A stretch of DNA of 64,000 nucleotides. It comes from Phytomonas francai. Lineage: Eukaryota > Euglenozoa > Kinetoplastea > Trypanosomatida > Trypanosomatidae. The notes beneath the pieces were generated by a model that was not told the origin of the DNA, did no database searches, and worked only from the letters and a program-made list of their open reading frames with translations. The translations under genes were made by a program, and so were the position numbers. The stretch covers positions 524,724 through 588,723 of the forward strand of contig MJCC01000001.1 in NCBI GenBank assembly GCA_001766655.1, read 5' to 3'. Positions 1 to 10,263 of the stretch are shown here, in pieces (position 1 is the stretch's first letter; the number at the start of each line of letters is the position of its first letter).

Positions 1-262
1 AATGTCCGGTCGTGGCGGGCTCGTCGGAGAGGGCGGAAAGCGCTAACGGCTGGGACTCCAATTCCCTAATGGATTGCTCACTTCCCATCACGTAAATAAG
101 CCCTTTCGGCGATCTTCTCACCGAAGGCGCGTCCACCTCGAGGAAGGGGTAGCACTTCACGGGCGGATTGTCACCACCAAGTTTCTTTAGGCACCTCTGG
201 GATCTTTCGGCGACAAGAGATGCTTCTAGGGTATTACTATCATGGATTGAGGCGAGGCTCAT
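1..262 (-). CDS. Edge-truncated uncharacterised ORF, N-terminal 87 codons
   Basis: A reading frame opens with ATG at 262-260 on the minus strand and stays open to the left edge of the window, so only the N-terminus is visible. The coding part is clearly more GC-rich than the AT-rich spacer that begins immediately upstream, which is how real genes look elsewhere in this window. The visible protein starts MSLASIHDSN, has a YPFLEV patch and a GLIYVMGSEQS segment, and shows no family I recognise. It would be the most downstream gene seen in the leftward transcription unit. The frame could be chance, but composition and position favour a real gene. Confidence 0.5.
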   Translation of the reverse strand, partial: MSLASIHDSNTLEASLVAERSQRCLKKLGGDNPPVKCYPFLEVDAPSVRRSPKGLIYVMGSEQSIRELESQPLALSALSDEPATTGH

Positions 263-1256
263 TTGTATATTTATTGGTAGAGCCTTTATAATAAACGTTG
301 CTTGTGGTATATATAGATATTTGTGTATATGATCAAAATGATTGCCCAAAATCCTATATTTCCCCCCTCCTTTTTGGACTGTGATAGGTATCAGGTTTAA
401 CCTCTAAAAAAGGCCAATAAGTAAATAAATAAACTTTTAGCAAATAGTCGAAGCAAAACAATAACAAAAAAAAATAGTAAAATATTATTTACTTATGTAA
501 CAATTTGTCTAAGGGTCTTCTTAAACACCGTAAATCAAAACTAATACAATGCCTTCAGTCTATAAAGAATAAAAAAATACAGCAAGGTAACTCAAATTGA
601 TTTGCTATAAGATCCAAAGAAGAAATCTTCTTTGCTGATTAATGCTTCAGAGGCTTCTATTATTAATAATAATAAACTCCCTTGTATTATCTGAGTTGTG
701 TATATGTCTTAGACCTTTTTGATACAAGCAAACTGCAAAAAAAAGGAAGCAATCTACTTTTCGGAAAAAAAAAACCCACTGCAATGAAAGAGGTTGTGAA
801 GGGTAATCGAATCGAAGTGGAATTCATTGTAAAAGCAAATATATTCATAATTTAAAAAATGAATGGTTACAGTGTTTTTTTTTAAAGGACATAAAGTGAA
901 TCAATGAATAATTTAAAAGCAAGCTGGGATGCGATAAATTATGTACCTATGATCCAAAATAGGCCAGATTTTGTGGTGGTGCTTCTGGTCCCTACTCCAG
1001 CGCCTGTCGATGCCTTACTAAACTCTGATAAGTTATCCATGAGCGCTCAACATATTGCATATACTTGAGCCCATAACAAAGGAAAAGGCTTGTAATACGC
1101 GCGAACGTGCATTATGTTATACTTTATCTAAGCAATAAAATTAGTTCTCACTCGTTAAAACAGTATTTTCCCCTTTGTAAGAATTGTCTACTGAGCATCC
1201 ATCCAGGATTCCCTTGAAATTACCATATTCTTTATTATCACTCTTCATTAAGCTCC
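263..1256. other. Intergenic spacer, no gene seen
   Basis: About 1 kb of AT-rich DNA with many A and T homopolymers and no ORF of coding character on either strand. It should contain the 3' UTR of eIF2B delta and the trans-splice/polyadenylation signals for the partial gene to its left. Confidence 0.6.
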
Positions 1257-2966
1257 CTACATGAGAGGCGCCACTTCGAGCCCCTCACGGTCTTTAATAA
1301 CGGCGATGATGGCAGAGGTATGAAGGCAACCCATTTCACATACAATCATATCCACATACATAGCAGGGGTAAGGTCGTACAAATATCCGGATGCACACGA
1401 GGACCGGTGGTATATCGCGTTGACGTCTTTCCACGGGTAGCAATCCTCCGAGATCCGGTGCTGCGGGTCGTTTGCGATTAGTCGTGGAGGGGAAAGGTTC
1501 CGTATCATCGGACTGTGGGCCCCACTCGAGTTAAACGAGGATTGATCGCGAATATCGACGAGCTTGGTGTTCTGCGCGAGATTCCCGATCCAGACCTCGG
1601 CCGCGAACTTGTAGCTCTCCGCGAAGCAGAGGACGGGCTTCCGAAAGGACTTCGCGCAGGCCGCCACGAGGGCCGTCCCGCAGCGACTGAACACATCCCC
1701 GCTCTGCAGAACTGTGGCAGCGCCGATGAAGACTTTGGTGCACTTCGGGATCAGCATACAGCACGCCGTGATGAGGCCGTAGGTGACGTGAATCCCGGCG
1801 TCGGAAAGCTTCTGCGCGAGCATGCGGCCCTCAAAAAGGGGGCCGGAGTCCACGACAATGACGCGCTTCGGCCTCCGCTGCGGATCCTCGACGCGGGAGA
1901 GCAGAATAAACTCCACGGCGCTGCTGCGCCCAAAGACTAGAATCGTGTCCTGGTTGGTTACGTAGGGCAGCGACCTATCCTCGACGATGGTCTTGATCGA
2001 CATGCGCAGCTCCGCCTCAAAGGAGCCGAGGAGGCGCAGCGCAAACTCGCGGGGGTCCCCTAACTGCCCCCCCTTATCGCGCGCAGCCACCATCCGCTGC
2101 AAGAATGCCTTTTTCACGTTGTACATCCCTACCGACGCCTCACGTTTGCGCTGTAGAAAGGCAAAATTCTCCTCAACAAGCTTTTCAAACATCGTCGTGT
2201 TGACATCCTTAAGAGAGGATCCCGCTAAGAGGGTGGTGGACTTTAGCATCTCACCAAAGGCATAAATTGTTGCCATTGTACGCGCGTTTCCCCCGACAAT
2301 CCGCATTTCTTCTATCATTAACGCAACCTCGGCTACGCGGGGGTGCACCACAGATCTCCGAGGCGGCAAATGCTTTTTTTGTTTGAAATTGTTCGACTGC
2401 ATTACCTGCCTCACGAGCTCCTGCAGCCTTCTACGAGCCTCCTCAACGTCCTGCTCCTTAGTCTCAGCCTCTCTATCTTTTCCCACTTTTTCACTGTGAT
2501 GAGGGTCTAAGGCAGGTCTTAGTGTATTTTCCATCGACACCATTGTCGCTGTGGAAGGAGGAGGAGTAAAGATCTTCTGCGCTTCGAGCTCCAAACTACT
2601 CTCCATCGAAACAATTTCCTGCAGAAGTTGAGACTCCTCTTTTTTGGTCTGAGCAAATTCATCCTCGTCTGGTTTGAGACTTTTCAATTTCTTTTGCACC
2701 TTTTGCAGTGCGTTTTTCTTCTTCTTGATCTCCCGTTGTATTTTGACAGGCGCTCGACCATCCTCCAAGACCTGTCCTTTAAAGCGCATCTCTGCCAGCC
2801 GCTTGGCCTCCTTCGCCTGTTTTAGGGGGTCCGTCTTCGCAGCCTGGGAAGCGCTTCTAGCGGGCTCCATGCCCCTCTCACTTATGTCAGCGTTACCGCC
2901 CGCCTTTGTGGGCTCCGCATCGGGGCGCTTCACCACTTGTTTTTTATCGTCCTTTACATGGGACAT
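1257..2966 (-). CDS. Translation initiation factor eIF2B, delta subunit
   Basis: Part of the eIF2B guanine-nucleotide exchange factor that recharges eIF2 with GTP in the cytosol. I place the start at the ATG at 2966-2964 (569 residues, beginning MSHVKDDKKQ). The frame is open for 30 more codons to an upstream ATG, but that part is Cys/Ile/Tyr-rich, AT-rich and looks like leader. Residues about 45-135 are Lys/Glu-rich and probably coiled coil. Residues about 225-550 form the Rossmann-like IF-2B domain shared by the alpha, beta and delta subunits, recognisable from VVDSGPLFEGRMLAQKL (about 371-387), KVFIGAATVL (about 411-420) and YDLTPAMYVDMIVCE near the C-terminus. The long charged N-terminal extension argues for delta rather than alpha or beta. 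The 3' half is strikingly GC-rich. Confidence 0.9.
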   Translation of the reverse strand: MSHVKDDKKQVVKRPDAEPTKAGGNADISERGMEPARSASQAAKTDPLKQAKEAKRLAEMRFKGQVLEDGRAPVKIQREIKKKKNALQKVQKKLKSLKPDEDEFAQTKKEESQLLQEIVSMESSLELEAQKIFTPPPSTATMVSMENTLRPALDPHHSEKVGKDREAETKEQDVEEARRRLQELVRQVMQSNNFKQKKHLPPRRSVVHPRVAEVALMIEEMRIVGGNARTMATIYAFGEMLKSTTLLAGSSLKDVNTTMFEKLVEENFAFLQRKREASVGMYNVKKAFLQRMVAARDKGGQLGDPREFALRLLGSFEAELRMSIKTIVEDRSLPYVTNQDTILVFGRSSAVEFILLSRVEDPQRRPKRVIVVDSGPLFEGRMLAQKLSDAGIHVTYGLITACCMLIPKCTKVFIGAATVLQSGDVFSRCGTALVAACAKSFRKPVLCFAESYKFAAEVWIGNLAQNTKLVDIRDQSSFNSSGAHSPMIRNLSPPRLIANDPQHRISEDCYPWKDVNAIYHRSSCASGYLYDLTPAMYVDMIVCEMGCLHTSAIIAVIKDREGLEVAPLM

Positions 2967-4072
2967 TTGTTCTACTAGATGTATTGCTGTTACTGATAAA
3001 TAAAAGGCGTGCGCTGAAATATGTGTGTATATACATATACACAATCTAGCGCACAAAAAAAAATGAGAGTTGATTTGAATGGAAAATTTTTAAGAAGAGC
3101 AATAAACAAGAAACTTTTCATCCAGTTAGATCAGACTTCTTACGCTTTCAAGGTAAAATGAAAAGAACTATCCGTTGAAAAGCTGATGTGGCATTATAAA
3201 AAATACAAAATGAAACGGACCACATAAGGAAATGTAGTTAAAAATAAATAAGTAAAGCCTCACGAAAATCGAGTGAGTTTATCTAAATAAGTAAAAATGG
3301 CCAGTCAGCCCCCCATCCCTCCCTTCAGATCTCTGCGGATTCACAGAACAGGCCATGTCGAGTGATATCTAGAGGAGGACCCTCCTTTCACGAGATAAAT
3401 AATGATTATAAAACAAGAATAGGGAAATAGATACACCACATTGATGTGGATGGGCCCTTCCTTTTCCTTTTACATCCTTCACAATCTAGTTGATGTATAA
3501 AGGATAGATGAAACTCATATACAAATAATAGATATATATGCTTATGTCTGTATTTCTTGTACACTGAGTACTTTGATTTAATCTCGCTCGATTAATATCC
3601 CCCCACCCACCCCCCTGATTCTGCTCTTCAAGCTTACTTGTCCTATTGATCTTGTATAGCTTTTTACCCCTTATCTATAACGCTTCTCTCCCTCAGTGTA
3701 AACAGAATGACGACAACAGTCGCTCAAGGTCAAGAAGTAACAGAATCTTGTCCACCTCTCGAAAAAAAAATGAACCGATCTAAAAATGGGTAAAAGTACC
3801 CACTATGATTCAAATAACTAATTAAAAATGGAGCTTCAGTGCTACGTGTATATTTCTAAACGCTCCTATGTAAAAAAAGAAAACACTCATTTGGTGTACG
3901 CTTGAATACTCCGGTTAAACGAATACACAAAAGGGAACTCAAATGATACCAAATAGCTCTTAATTATAGAGTACTTTTGTTTTCACATTAGTGTCCTTTG
4001 AATAGTTCTCGACGCACCAAAATTATCAACTATATCTTTAATTTCGTATCCTAGAATTACACTTTTAGAAGT
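2967..4072. other. Intergenic spacer, no gene seen
   Basis: About 1.1 kb of AT-rich DNA between two minus-strand genes. It contains short C-rich runs near 3600-3617 and many A/T homopolymers. No ORF with coding character was found. Confidence 0.55.
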
Positions 4073-5347
4073 TTATGTCCTAGCAGTACGACGACCCTTA
4101 GAAAGGCACTTTTTACTAGCGCAGGTTTTCCGCAATTCCTTGACCTCACTCTCCAACGCAGTGATATTCAAATTGTTAGCCTTTCGTTCACGAGCAGCCT
4201 CCTTCCTAAGGAGGCGGATTTTGAGCACAGCTTTGTCATTAATAAAGCCAAGTTCTTTTTTAGCTCCAATAATAGCTCGATTGATGGCGCCCACTTTATA
4301 TTCCATTTTCTCAATCTCCGCGTCCAGCTTATCCATGTGAACACAGGCTTCGGCATGTAAGTTGTACAATGAGTCTATATCAGACATCAACCGTTCCACC
4401 ACCTCTACATCAACGCGCTCCTCGCCAGCGGATTCATCCCCGGCGACGGCCTCTCCAATAAGCTCTAAACGCTTCTGACTCTTTGCTATCTGCATGGCGC
4501 GGTGACGGATGGCGGCATCGTTGTTCTTGAGCTGATCATCCTCTCGCTCTAGGGCCCGGAGCGCAACATTGAAGTCGTTGTTAGCTCTTTTTAAAATCTC
4601 CTCCTCTGGTCGGTGGGACATCTTTTCAAGAAGGGCATTCTTCGTCTCGGCGGCGTGCTCCAGCTGAATCCGTTTATGCCGCAACTCCTGAAGCTTAGCC
4701 GTTCTCTCACCTAGAACGTTCAAAGCCTCTTGTTTCTGTTCAGTACTGTTGGCAGCGCCTTGCATCAAAGTAGAGAGTCGCCAAAGTTCAGCGGACTGAT
4801 TGCTGAGTTGCTTTTGCAGAAGTTCACGCTCACGGTACAGTTCTACCAACTCCTGCAGTTCACTCTTAATGCCATCGTTTGCTTGAGCATGCTGCAGATG
4901 CCCTGTTTCTGCACCCTCGTTCGAGGAGTTAAGCCCCATCAATTCCTTGTACTTATCCTCCATCTGCTGAATGTTTTTATTAAAATTTTCTAATAGAAGC
5001 ATCAACCTTTCTTTCTCAAGTTGCAGTTCGCGACGCCTATTAATGCTGGACTTTGCATCGCATATCTTTTGGTTAATTTGATCAACAAGGTCAGGAAAAA
5101 GTAAAGCAAGCTTATTCCCCCGCGAGGATCGATTCACGCTCTTGGTTTGCTCTATGGAATGAGAACTCGCATCTTGCAACTGTTCGCCTTGGATCTGCCG
5201 CTGAATTTCCTCCGAACGATTTCGGGTAGATTCGCTGAATATAACATCGCGTTTCGTCGCCTCTAGACTCGCTACCTCATTACGTAAGAGTTTGGCTTGC
5301 TTCTCCAGCTCGCGGAGCTTCTTGCCCAAGACCGGCACTGAGGACAT
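4073..5347 (-). CDS. Coiled-coil protein, uncharacterised
   Basis: A 424-residue protein that is almost entirely predicted alpha-helical coiled coil, rich in Glu, Lys, Leu, Gln and Arg, with no globular domain that I recognise. It starts at ATG 5347 (MSSVPVLGKK) and heptad-like Leu/Ile spacing begins within the first 15 residues. A Ser/Asn-rich break near residues 60-75 and an acidic stretch GDESAGEERVD around residue 300 separate the helical blocks. The C-terminus is basic (CLSKGRRTART). A cytoskeletal or flagellar role is common for such proteins in kinetoplastids, but nothing in the sequence proves it. Confidence 0.75.
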   Translation of the reverse strand: MSSVPVLGKKLRELEKQAKLLRNEVASLEATKRDVIFSESTRNRSEEIQRQIQGEQLQDASSHSIEQTKSVNRSSRGNKLALLFPDLVDQINQKICDAKSSINRRRELQLEKERLMLLLENFNKNIQQMEDKYKELMGLNSSNEGAETGHLQHAQANDGIKSELQELVELYRERELLQKQLSNQSAELWRLSTLMQGAANSTEQKQEALNVLGERTAKLQELRHKRIQLEHAAETKNALLEKMSHRPEEEILKRANNDFNVALRALEREDDQLKNNDAAIRHRAMQIAKSQKRLELIGEAVAGDESAGEERVDVEVVERLMSDIDSLYNLHAEACVHMDKLDAEIEKMEYKVGAINRAIIGAKKELGFINDKAVLKIRLLRKEAARERKANNLNITALESEVKELRKTCASKKCLSKGRRTART

Positions 5348-6004
5348 AAATTTCAGTATTAATGAATTCTGAAATGCTACCGGTGATTCCCCCTTTCAGC
5401 GTTGCAAGAGAATAAACACAGGCCTGACAAAGGAAGATGAGCAAAAAAAATCGCTGTATAAGCCTGCTAAGATCTAGTAGTAGCAGTAGTAATAGTAGTA
5501 GTAAGAATAATATCAGTAATAGAAATGAACCACCTATATAGTATGTAGAATTTACGCTATAGTGAAATGCAAATGCGTGCCCAATAATGCTCCAGTCAAT
5601 TAAATTGGCACAGGGAAGAGTGAAAATGCAAACGGGTCAAAATTAATCATATTTTTATAGAAGCAGTTTTTTTTTCGTTAGAGAGACTAATAACAATAAT
5701 AAAATTATCTTGCAGTCAATGCAAATAATGCGCTAAGCAAGATTAAGGACCTCAGGAAAGTCCTCCAAGAAGTTTTTTAGGACGCTAATAAAGCAAAAGT
5801 GCACAGGATACACATATATGCATATCTGTTCACTTATTGCCACAAAACCATACGCACTCTAGGAAATGTGAAGAGCTCCGTGTGAGACACCAGTATACAT
5901 TGTATTGCAATGCTCAATTATAATAATAACGAAAATGTAAGAAGGAAAAAGCGTCGACCGGCCTTCTTCATAAGGAATAATTAGAGGAAGCTTGTGAGAA
6001 CTAC
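5348..6004. other. Intergenic spacer with a trinucleotide repeat
   Basis: About 650 bp of AT-rich DNA with a TAG-type microsatellite near 5475-5512. No ORF with coding character. Confidence 0.55.
5475..5512. repeat. Imperfect TAG/TAA trinucleotide microsatellite
   Basis: About 12 units of TAG with scattered CAG and TAA variants, lying in the 5' flank of the minus-strand coiled-coil gene. Read on the minus strand it is a CTA/CTG/TTA pyrimidine-leaning stretch. Confidence 0.8.
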
Positions 6005-7483
6005 TTAGTCTTCTTTTTTTCCGGCTGATGGAAAGGACCCAGAGGCAGTCGGTGGCTCCCGGAACGAAGCAGTTGAATCTTTTTCAAGAAGGCTGTCCAC
6101 TCTAGCCTCGGGAGAAAGACCAGTGGTGGGTGATGAGCCAGGAGGACTAGAACCAGAGAACGGATCTGCTTCGGAATCACTGGCTTGTATTCCGTCACTA
6201 GGATTGCGCGCTAGGCTTTCGGAAGGAGTTATGGGATGCGATTTGGTATGTGTAAATTTGAAGATATCGTGTTGGGCAGTTACACCGTCTTCGTGAATCT
6301 CCGTCGTTACCTCCGCTGCGGAAACGGATTTGTTGTACCGCATCATTTCCATCATATGGTCAAAATGGCCGCCAGGATCAGTGAAGCCTTTGGCACCTTG
6401 CGATCTTGCCAAATCATAACTAAAATTTCTTGCCTCCTGCATTTGCTGGCGCGTTTGCTCCTCATTAGCTGCCAGACGATTGTTGTATAAGGGAACTCCG
6501 TGAATCTTGTCCACACCACGTCGCACTTGGTTTCGCCTATTGAACCACCAGTTTAGTTTCTCTCTGTTCGCCTCATCTTTGCCGATGTCCGCGGCATACA
6601 TCCGTTCATAGTTGCCCTTGCGCGTATCAAAAGGTCTACGCCGGTAAGGCATCTTCTCGGGCTTCTCAAGCATCTCTTCTGTTAACTTTATCTCACCGCT
6701 TTCAATCTGCTCGATGTCCCGCTGCTTTAGCATCTCCTCTAACTCACTCATCTCGACTGCCCGTGTTAGTTGTTTCTTCTTCCGCAAGCTTGCTCCAAGA
6801 TCATCTAGCGTTCTCAAACCTCGTGGCCTATCAGTGAGATATTGCTCTTCTTTGACAAGCTCGTCATCCGTATAACCGATTCGACGAAGAATTTCAGTCT
6901 CGCGAGCACGTTCAACTTGTTCCTTCCGTGCCGCAAGGTGCTTATTCGCGTCATCAATGGATTTGTGCAGTTTTCCCTTGTAGTTCCGATACTGCGTGCG
7001 AGGAAGCTCAATAGTATCTAATATATCCTGTAGAACATGACGCTCCAATTTGGTGTGCTGCACTAACTCATCAAGGCTCATCTTCCGCCGCTCAGGGTCT
7101 AAAATCCACTGCAAATCCTCGTCATCAATCCGACCGCGCACCAACGAGTAAGGCTCGTACTTGTCGCGCTCCCAGGAAAGTGGCAGGTTACCTGTGATAA
7201 CTGTTTGGTCAGTTCGCACATTGTCCATCATTTCCATGTATGTATTAATATACCATCGTGGTGCCGAATGGTCTGTCAACTCCGTGCTATTGGCATCCCT
7301 AGATGCTTCCACGTACATAAGAGGCTCTGTATTGACATCATCCTGTCGTGTGTTGATGCCCTGTGCTGTAAAATGAGGCTTCTTAAACTGTTCTTCTACC
7401 GGTGTTTTGTCTACACTGGGCATTCGTTTAGCTACATAGCGCACAGGGGCTTGTCGAGCGGGTCTAGAAGATGCTGCCCCCAT
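6005..7483 (-). CDS. Probable N-myristoylated protein, possibly NDUFAF4-like
   Basis: A 492-residue hydrophilic protein starting MGAASSRPARQ. Gly2 with Ser5/Ser6 and nearby basic residues fits an N-myristoylation signal. A compact helical segment, residues about 115-165 (GRIDDEDLQWILDPERRK, then SLDELVQHTKLERHVLQDIL), has the spacing of the C-terminal part of complex I assembly factor NDUFAF4. This is a weak resemblance and an inference only. The middle is charged helix, about residues 165-290. The last 80 residues are Ser/Pro/Glu-rich and probably disordered. No transmembrane segment. If the NDUFAF4 link is wrong, the protein is a conserved-looking unknown that may sit at a membrane through its acyl group. 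Confidence 0.75.
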   Translation of the reverse strand: MGAASSRPARQAPVRYVAKRMPSVDKTPVEEQFKKPHFTAQGINTRQDDVNTEPLMYVEASRDANSTELTDHSAPRWYINTYMEMMDNVRTDQTVITGNLPLSWERDKYEPYSLVRGRIDDEDLQWILDPERRKMSLDELVQHTKLERHVLQDILDTIELPRTQYRNYKGKLHKSIDDANKHLAARKEQVERARETEILRRIGYTDDELVKEEQYLTDRPRGLRTLDDLGASLRKKKQLTRAVEMSELEEMLKQRDIEQIESGEIKLTEEMLEKPEKMPYRRRPFDTRKGNYERMYAADIGKDEANREKLNWWFNRRNQVRRGVDKIHGVPLYNNRLAANEEQTRQQMQEARNFSYDLARSQGAKGFTDPGGHFDHMMEMMRYNKSVSAAEVTTEIHEDGVTAQHDIFKFTHTKSHPITPSESLARNPSDGIQASDSEADPFSGSSPPGSSPTTGLSPEARVDSLLEKDSTASFREPPTASGSFPSAGKKED

Positions 7484-8024
7484 TGACTTTAGACTAGATC
7501 AATGTATATGTGTATTATTGTAGATAAAATAAAATATACGATAATGTGGAAACTAGACTAGTGATCTAAAATCCTCCTATAGAAGAAACTACTACTCGGG
7601 AAAAAAATCCAGATTTTTGGAGAAAAAATGAAAAGGTCTTCAAGATTGACAATATATATGGATATATATTTATGGAGTGTAGTGCCCCAAAAAAACACTA
7701 ATTAATAAAGAAAAACGATTAATGGATATAAATATATAGATAGATATAGATTTTCAAAATTTTGTTTCAATGCTTATCCCATGTTCTTTTCTGCTTGAAA
7801 TGAGTACTTGTAATTATAGTGGCGACGAAAATAATAAGGGAAGGCAACCGAAACAAAAATGAGTAAATTTTAGGAGAAAAGATAAAAATTAATGAAAAAA
7901 AGTTCTCTATGATTTTGAAAAATGGCGTCCATCACAATAAAATGTTACCGTTTTTCAATAGGCACAAATTATGAAACATTTTGTCTAATCATAACCTGTT
8001 TAATGCCTTATAGGAGGCACGACC
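7484..8024. other. Intergenic spacer, no gene seen
   Basis: About 540 bp of very AT-rich DNA between the N-myristoylated protein gene and histone H1. It contains short ATATAT runs near 7650-7750 and no coding frame of note. Confidence 0.55.
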
Positions 8025-8387
8025 TCATGCCCTCACAAGCCCCTTGGAGGCTTTCTTGGGAGCAACCTTCTTGGCGGATGCCTTTTTGCCAACAACCTTC
8101 TTGGCGGGTGCTTTCTTAGGAGCAACCTTCTTGGCGGATGCCTTTTTGGCGGATACCTTCTTGGGGGACGCCTTCACGCCAGCAACCTTCTTGGCAACAG
8201 ACCGTACCACTGCCTTCTTCAAAGAAGCTTTCTTAGCTGCAACCTTCTTGGCAGATGCCTTACTGGGAGACGACTTTTTAGGGGATGCTTTTTTTGGGGA
8301 CACCTTCTTAGGAGACACACGAGGCGAGCGCTTTGAGGGGTTCCCGCTAACGGCGGAGTGAAGGTTCTGGGATTCAAATGAAGACAT
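8025..8387 (-). CDS. Histone H1, kinetoplastid tail-only type
   Basis: A 120-residue protein made almost wholly of Lys, Ala, Pro, Ser and Val, arranged as SPKK, SAKK and APKK repeats from about residue 20 to the end. This matches the C-terminal domain of linker histones. There is no winged-helix globular domain, which is the known state of kinetoplastid H1. SPKK/SPKKV motifs are typical DNA minor-groove binding and phosphorylation sites. The short N-terminus [15 protein letters not shown] is not basic. The internal repeat structure (8044-8330) produces a spurious opposite-strand ORF. Role: chromatin compaction in the nucleus. Confidence 0.88.
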   Translation of the reverse strand: MSSFESQNLHSAVSGNPSKRSPRVSPKKVSPKKASPKKSSPSKASAKKVAAKKASLKKAVVRSVAKKVAGVKASPKKVSAKKASAKKVAPKKAPAKKVVGKKASAKKVAPKKASKGLVRA

Positions 8388-8823
8388 GATTGTGGGGAAA
8401 TTTTTTTAATGCGAGAAGCAAGTAAATGGTGCCTTTGAATCTAACAAGGAAAAAAAGGGGAAAAAGTGCTAGAATAAGGGTTAGAACAAAGAGCCATTTC
8501 ATAAATATAAGAGTTAATGAGATGTGTGGTTCAAAAAAATCCTTCGCACCTCTACAATTTCTAATTCCTATTTTATTCTTAATAGTAAAATACCAGACTT
8601 TAGAAGGAAGCATCTAGACATTACATTTCTATTTGCTCGTCATTTCTTTTTTTTCCCGTCAGTGTTTGCTCCTTTAGATAGTACTAGATTGGGCTCTTTA
8701 GGATAAAATGGGTGTGCATTAATTTTTGATCGTGCACGTTTTTGCTTTCACTTCCCTTTTGTTCTAGTATCTTTTTTCTTCCTCCTTATGCATAGAAAAG
8801 TGAAATTTTTATAATTTCAAACC
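8388..8823. other. Intergenic spacer, no gene seen
   Basis: About 435 bp of AT-rich DNA upstream of histone H1 and downstream of the WD40 gene. Only short ORFs without coding character. Confidence 0.5.
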
Positions 8824-9801
8824 TTATGCGACATTTTCATACTTTTCGATGATCTCGTGAGAGGGCCAAACACGGACCATTCCATCCTCTGCTCCGGTTG
8901 CATACGAGTTGCCATCTGGAGCCCAGCGGATATGAAAGATCGGGCCATGGTGTCCACGGTTCGATTCTAGCTCCGTCCCGTCAATAGTAAACTCTTTCGC
9001 CTTCAACTTTGACCCTGCCGCTACGCTTTGCCCATTAGGCGAGATTGAGGCGCACTCAACATCTTCGCTAGTGGTGAAGCTATTCTTAATCTCCAGGGAA
9101 GTGGTATCAATAAAGCTGATGCTCTTTTCATGGGCAGCAACTATAGAGTGGCGATGGGTGTACTCAAGGAAGTTTAGGCGCGGGATCTCAAGACGCAAGT
9201 ACGGAGCTGAGACATCACGTAAATCCCATTTTAGAATGGTATTTTCGCAAGACGTCACCATGGTATTGGGATCGATAAAGTAGGTCGCTTTGACATTCGT
9301 GGCTTCTTGTTCTCCGAAGGAAACCGGCTCCGCATCGTATTTGTTTGCGTCATAGATACGAACTACTCCATCGAAGCACCCGGTAGCAACTTTATTCTCC
9401 ATCCAATCGCAAGACTTGATGTACTTGGGATGATTCCAGGAGTGCAACTTGTGCCCGTTGATAGCATCCCATATCATAGCAGAGTAATCACCACTACCGG
9501 TGACTAGACGTGTGGTGGCGTTATTAAATGCAGAGCAGAACACTGCCCCTTTATGACCCTCAAACGTACCCACCCAATCACCAGTTTGTCCATTGCGGAG
9601 CATGGGTTTCGCATCGTGGCAGGAAGTTACAAACCAAAACGTCCCGTTAACGATTTCACTATAATTGATGTGACAAACAGGACGTGTATGACCAGAGCAT
9701 AGCTTCACTTTGGTAATATCAGATGTATTATTATTGTTGTTCTCAACTGCAGGAGGTGCAGCCGCCGGCCTGCTTGTCGGTGCAGTGTACTTAGCGCTCA
9801 T
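8824..9801 (-). CDS. STRAP/UNRIP-type WD40 repeat protein
   Basis: A 325-residue seven-bladed WD40 propeller. The series begins at about residue 36 with CSGHTRPVCHINYS, then DAKPMLRNGQTGDWVGTFEGHKGAVFCSA (two blades), which follows serine-threonine kinase receptor-associated protein (STRAP/UNRIP) closely. Further blades include DYSAMIWDAINGHKL (about 105-119), CFDGVVRIYDA (about 142-152) and the closing GHHGPIFHIRWAPDGNSYATGAEDGMVRVWP. The first 30 residues are Ala/Pro/Asn-rich and probably flexible. In animals STRAP binds the SMN complex and regulates signalling. In trypanosomatids a role in snRNP assembly or another scaffold is plausible but not shown by the sequence. Confidence 0.85.
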   Translation of the reverse strand: MSAKYTAPTSRPAAAPPAVENNNNNTSDITKVKLCSGHTRPVCHINYSEIVNGTFWFVTSCHDAKPMLRNGQTGDWVGTFEGHKGAVFCSAFNNATTRLVTGSGDYSAMIWDAINGHKLHSWNHPKYIKSCDWMENKVATGCFDGVVRIYDANKYDAEPVSFGEQEATNVKATYFIDPNTMVTSCENTILKWDLRDVSAPYLRLEIPRLNFLEYTHRHSIVAAHEKSISFIDTTSLEIKNSFTTSEDVECASISPNGQSVAAGSKLKAKEFTIDGTELESNRGHHGPIFHIRWAPDGNSYATGAEDGMVRVWPSHEIIEKYENVA

Positions 9802-10263
9802 GAATCAAAAAAACGACAGTTAGGGTAAATTTAAAATAATTGACTAGCTTTGATTAAAAATACCTGCTTCAAAGGGGAAAACCGCTAAAGAAGGAATACT
9901 TATCCGCACAAGGGAAATTTTAGTAGTACCTTCTGAAAAGTCAATATAAAAGTCCAAATAAGTGAACCCACTTAGAGAACCATATTTTTTAGTGTAACTC
10001 GGTGTTTTTTTTTAGATAAACAGTTAGAAATTCTTAAGGTATCCGATAAAATATCATTTTCAAAGATTTCCGCGGCCTCTTTTCCTTTGAGGGAAGTAGG
10101 TAAATAGGAAAATATTTTGCACTATTGGCAAACTTTTAACACCCTCATTATATAATATCTTTTATCCACACATACCCACGCTTTTATTAATCCTCAATCA
10201 AATAAGTATTTTCCCATAAATCCAGGCATGATCACCTTCTTAAAATGCTCTTCACTAAATGTC
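9802..10263. other. Intergenic spacer, no gene seen
   Basis: About 460 bp of AT-rich DNA between the WD40 gene and CCT beta. Nothing recognisable apart from A/T homopolymers. Confidence 0.5.

Noticed and set aside
8025..8330. Repeated units that might suggest a CRISPR array
   Set aside because: The repeats are degenerate, adjacent without unique spacers, and are explained by the SPKK/SAKK protein repeats; the genome is eukaryotic.
8044..8361. Plus-strand ORF of 105 codons opposite histone H1, with repeated [13 protein letters not shown] units
   Set aside because: It is the reverse complement of the Lys/Ala codon repeats of histone H1.
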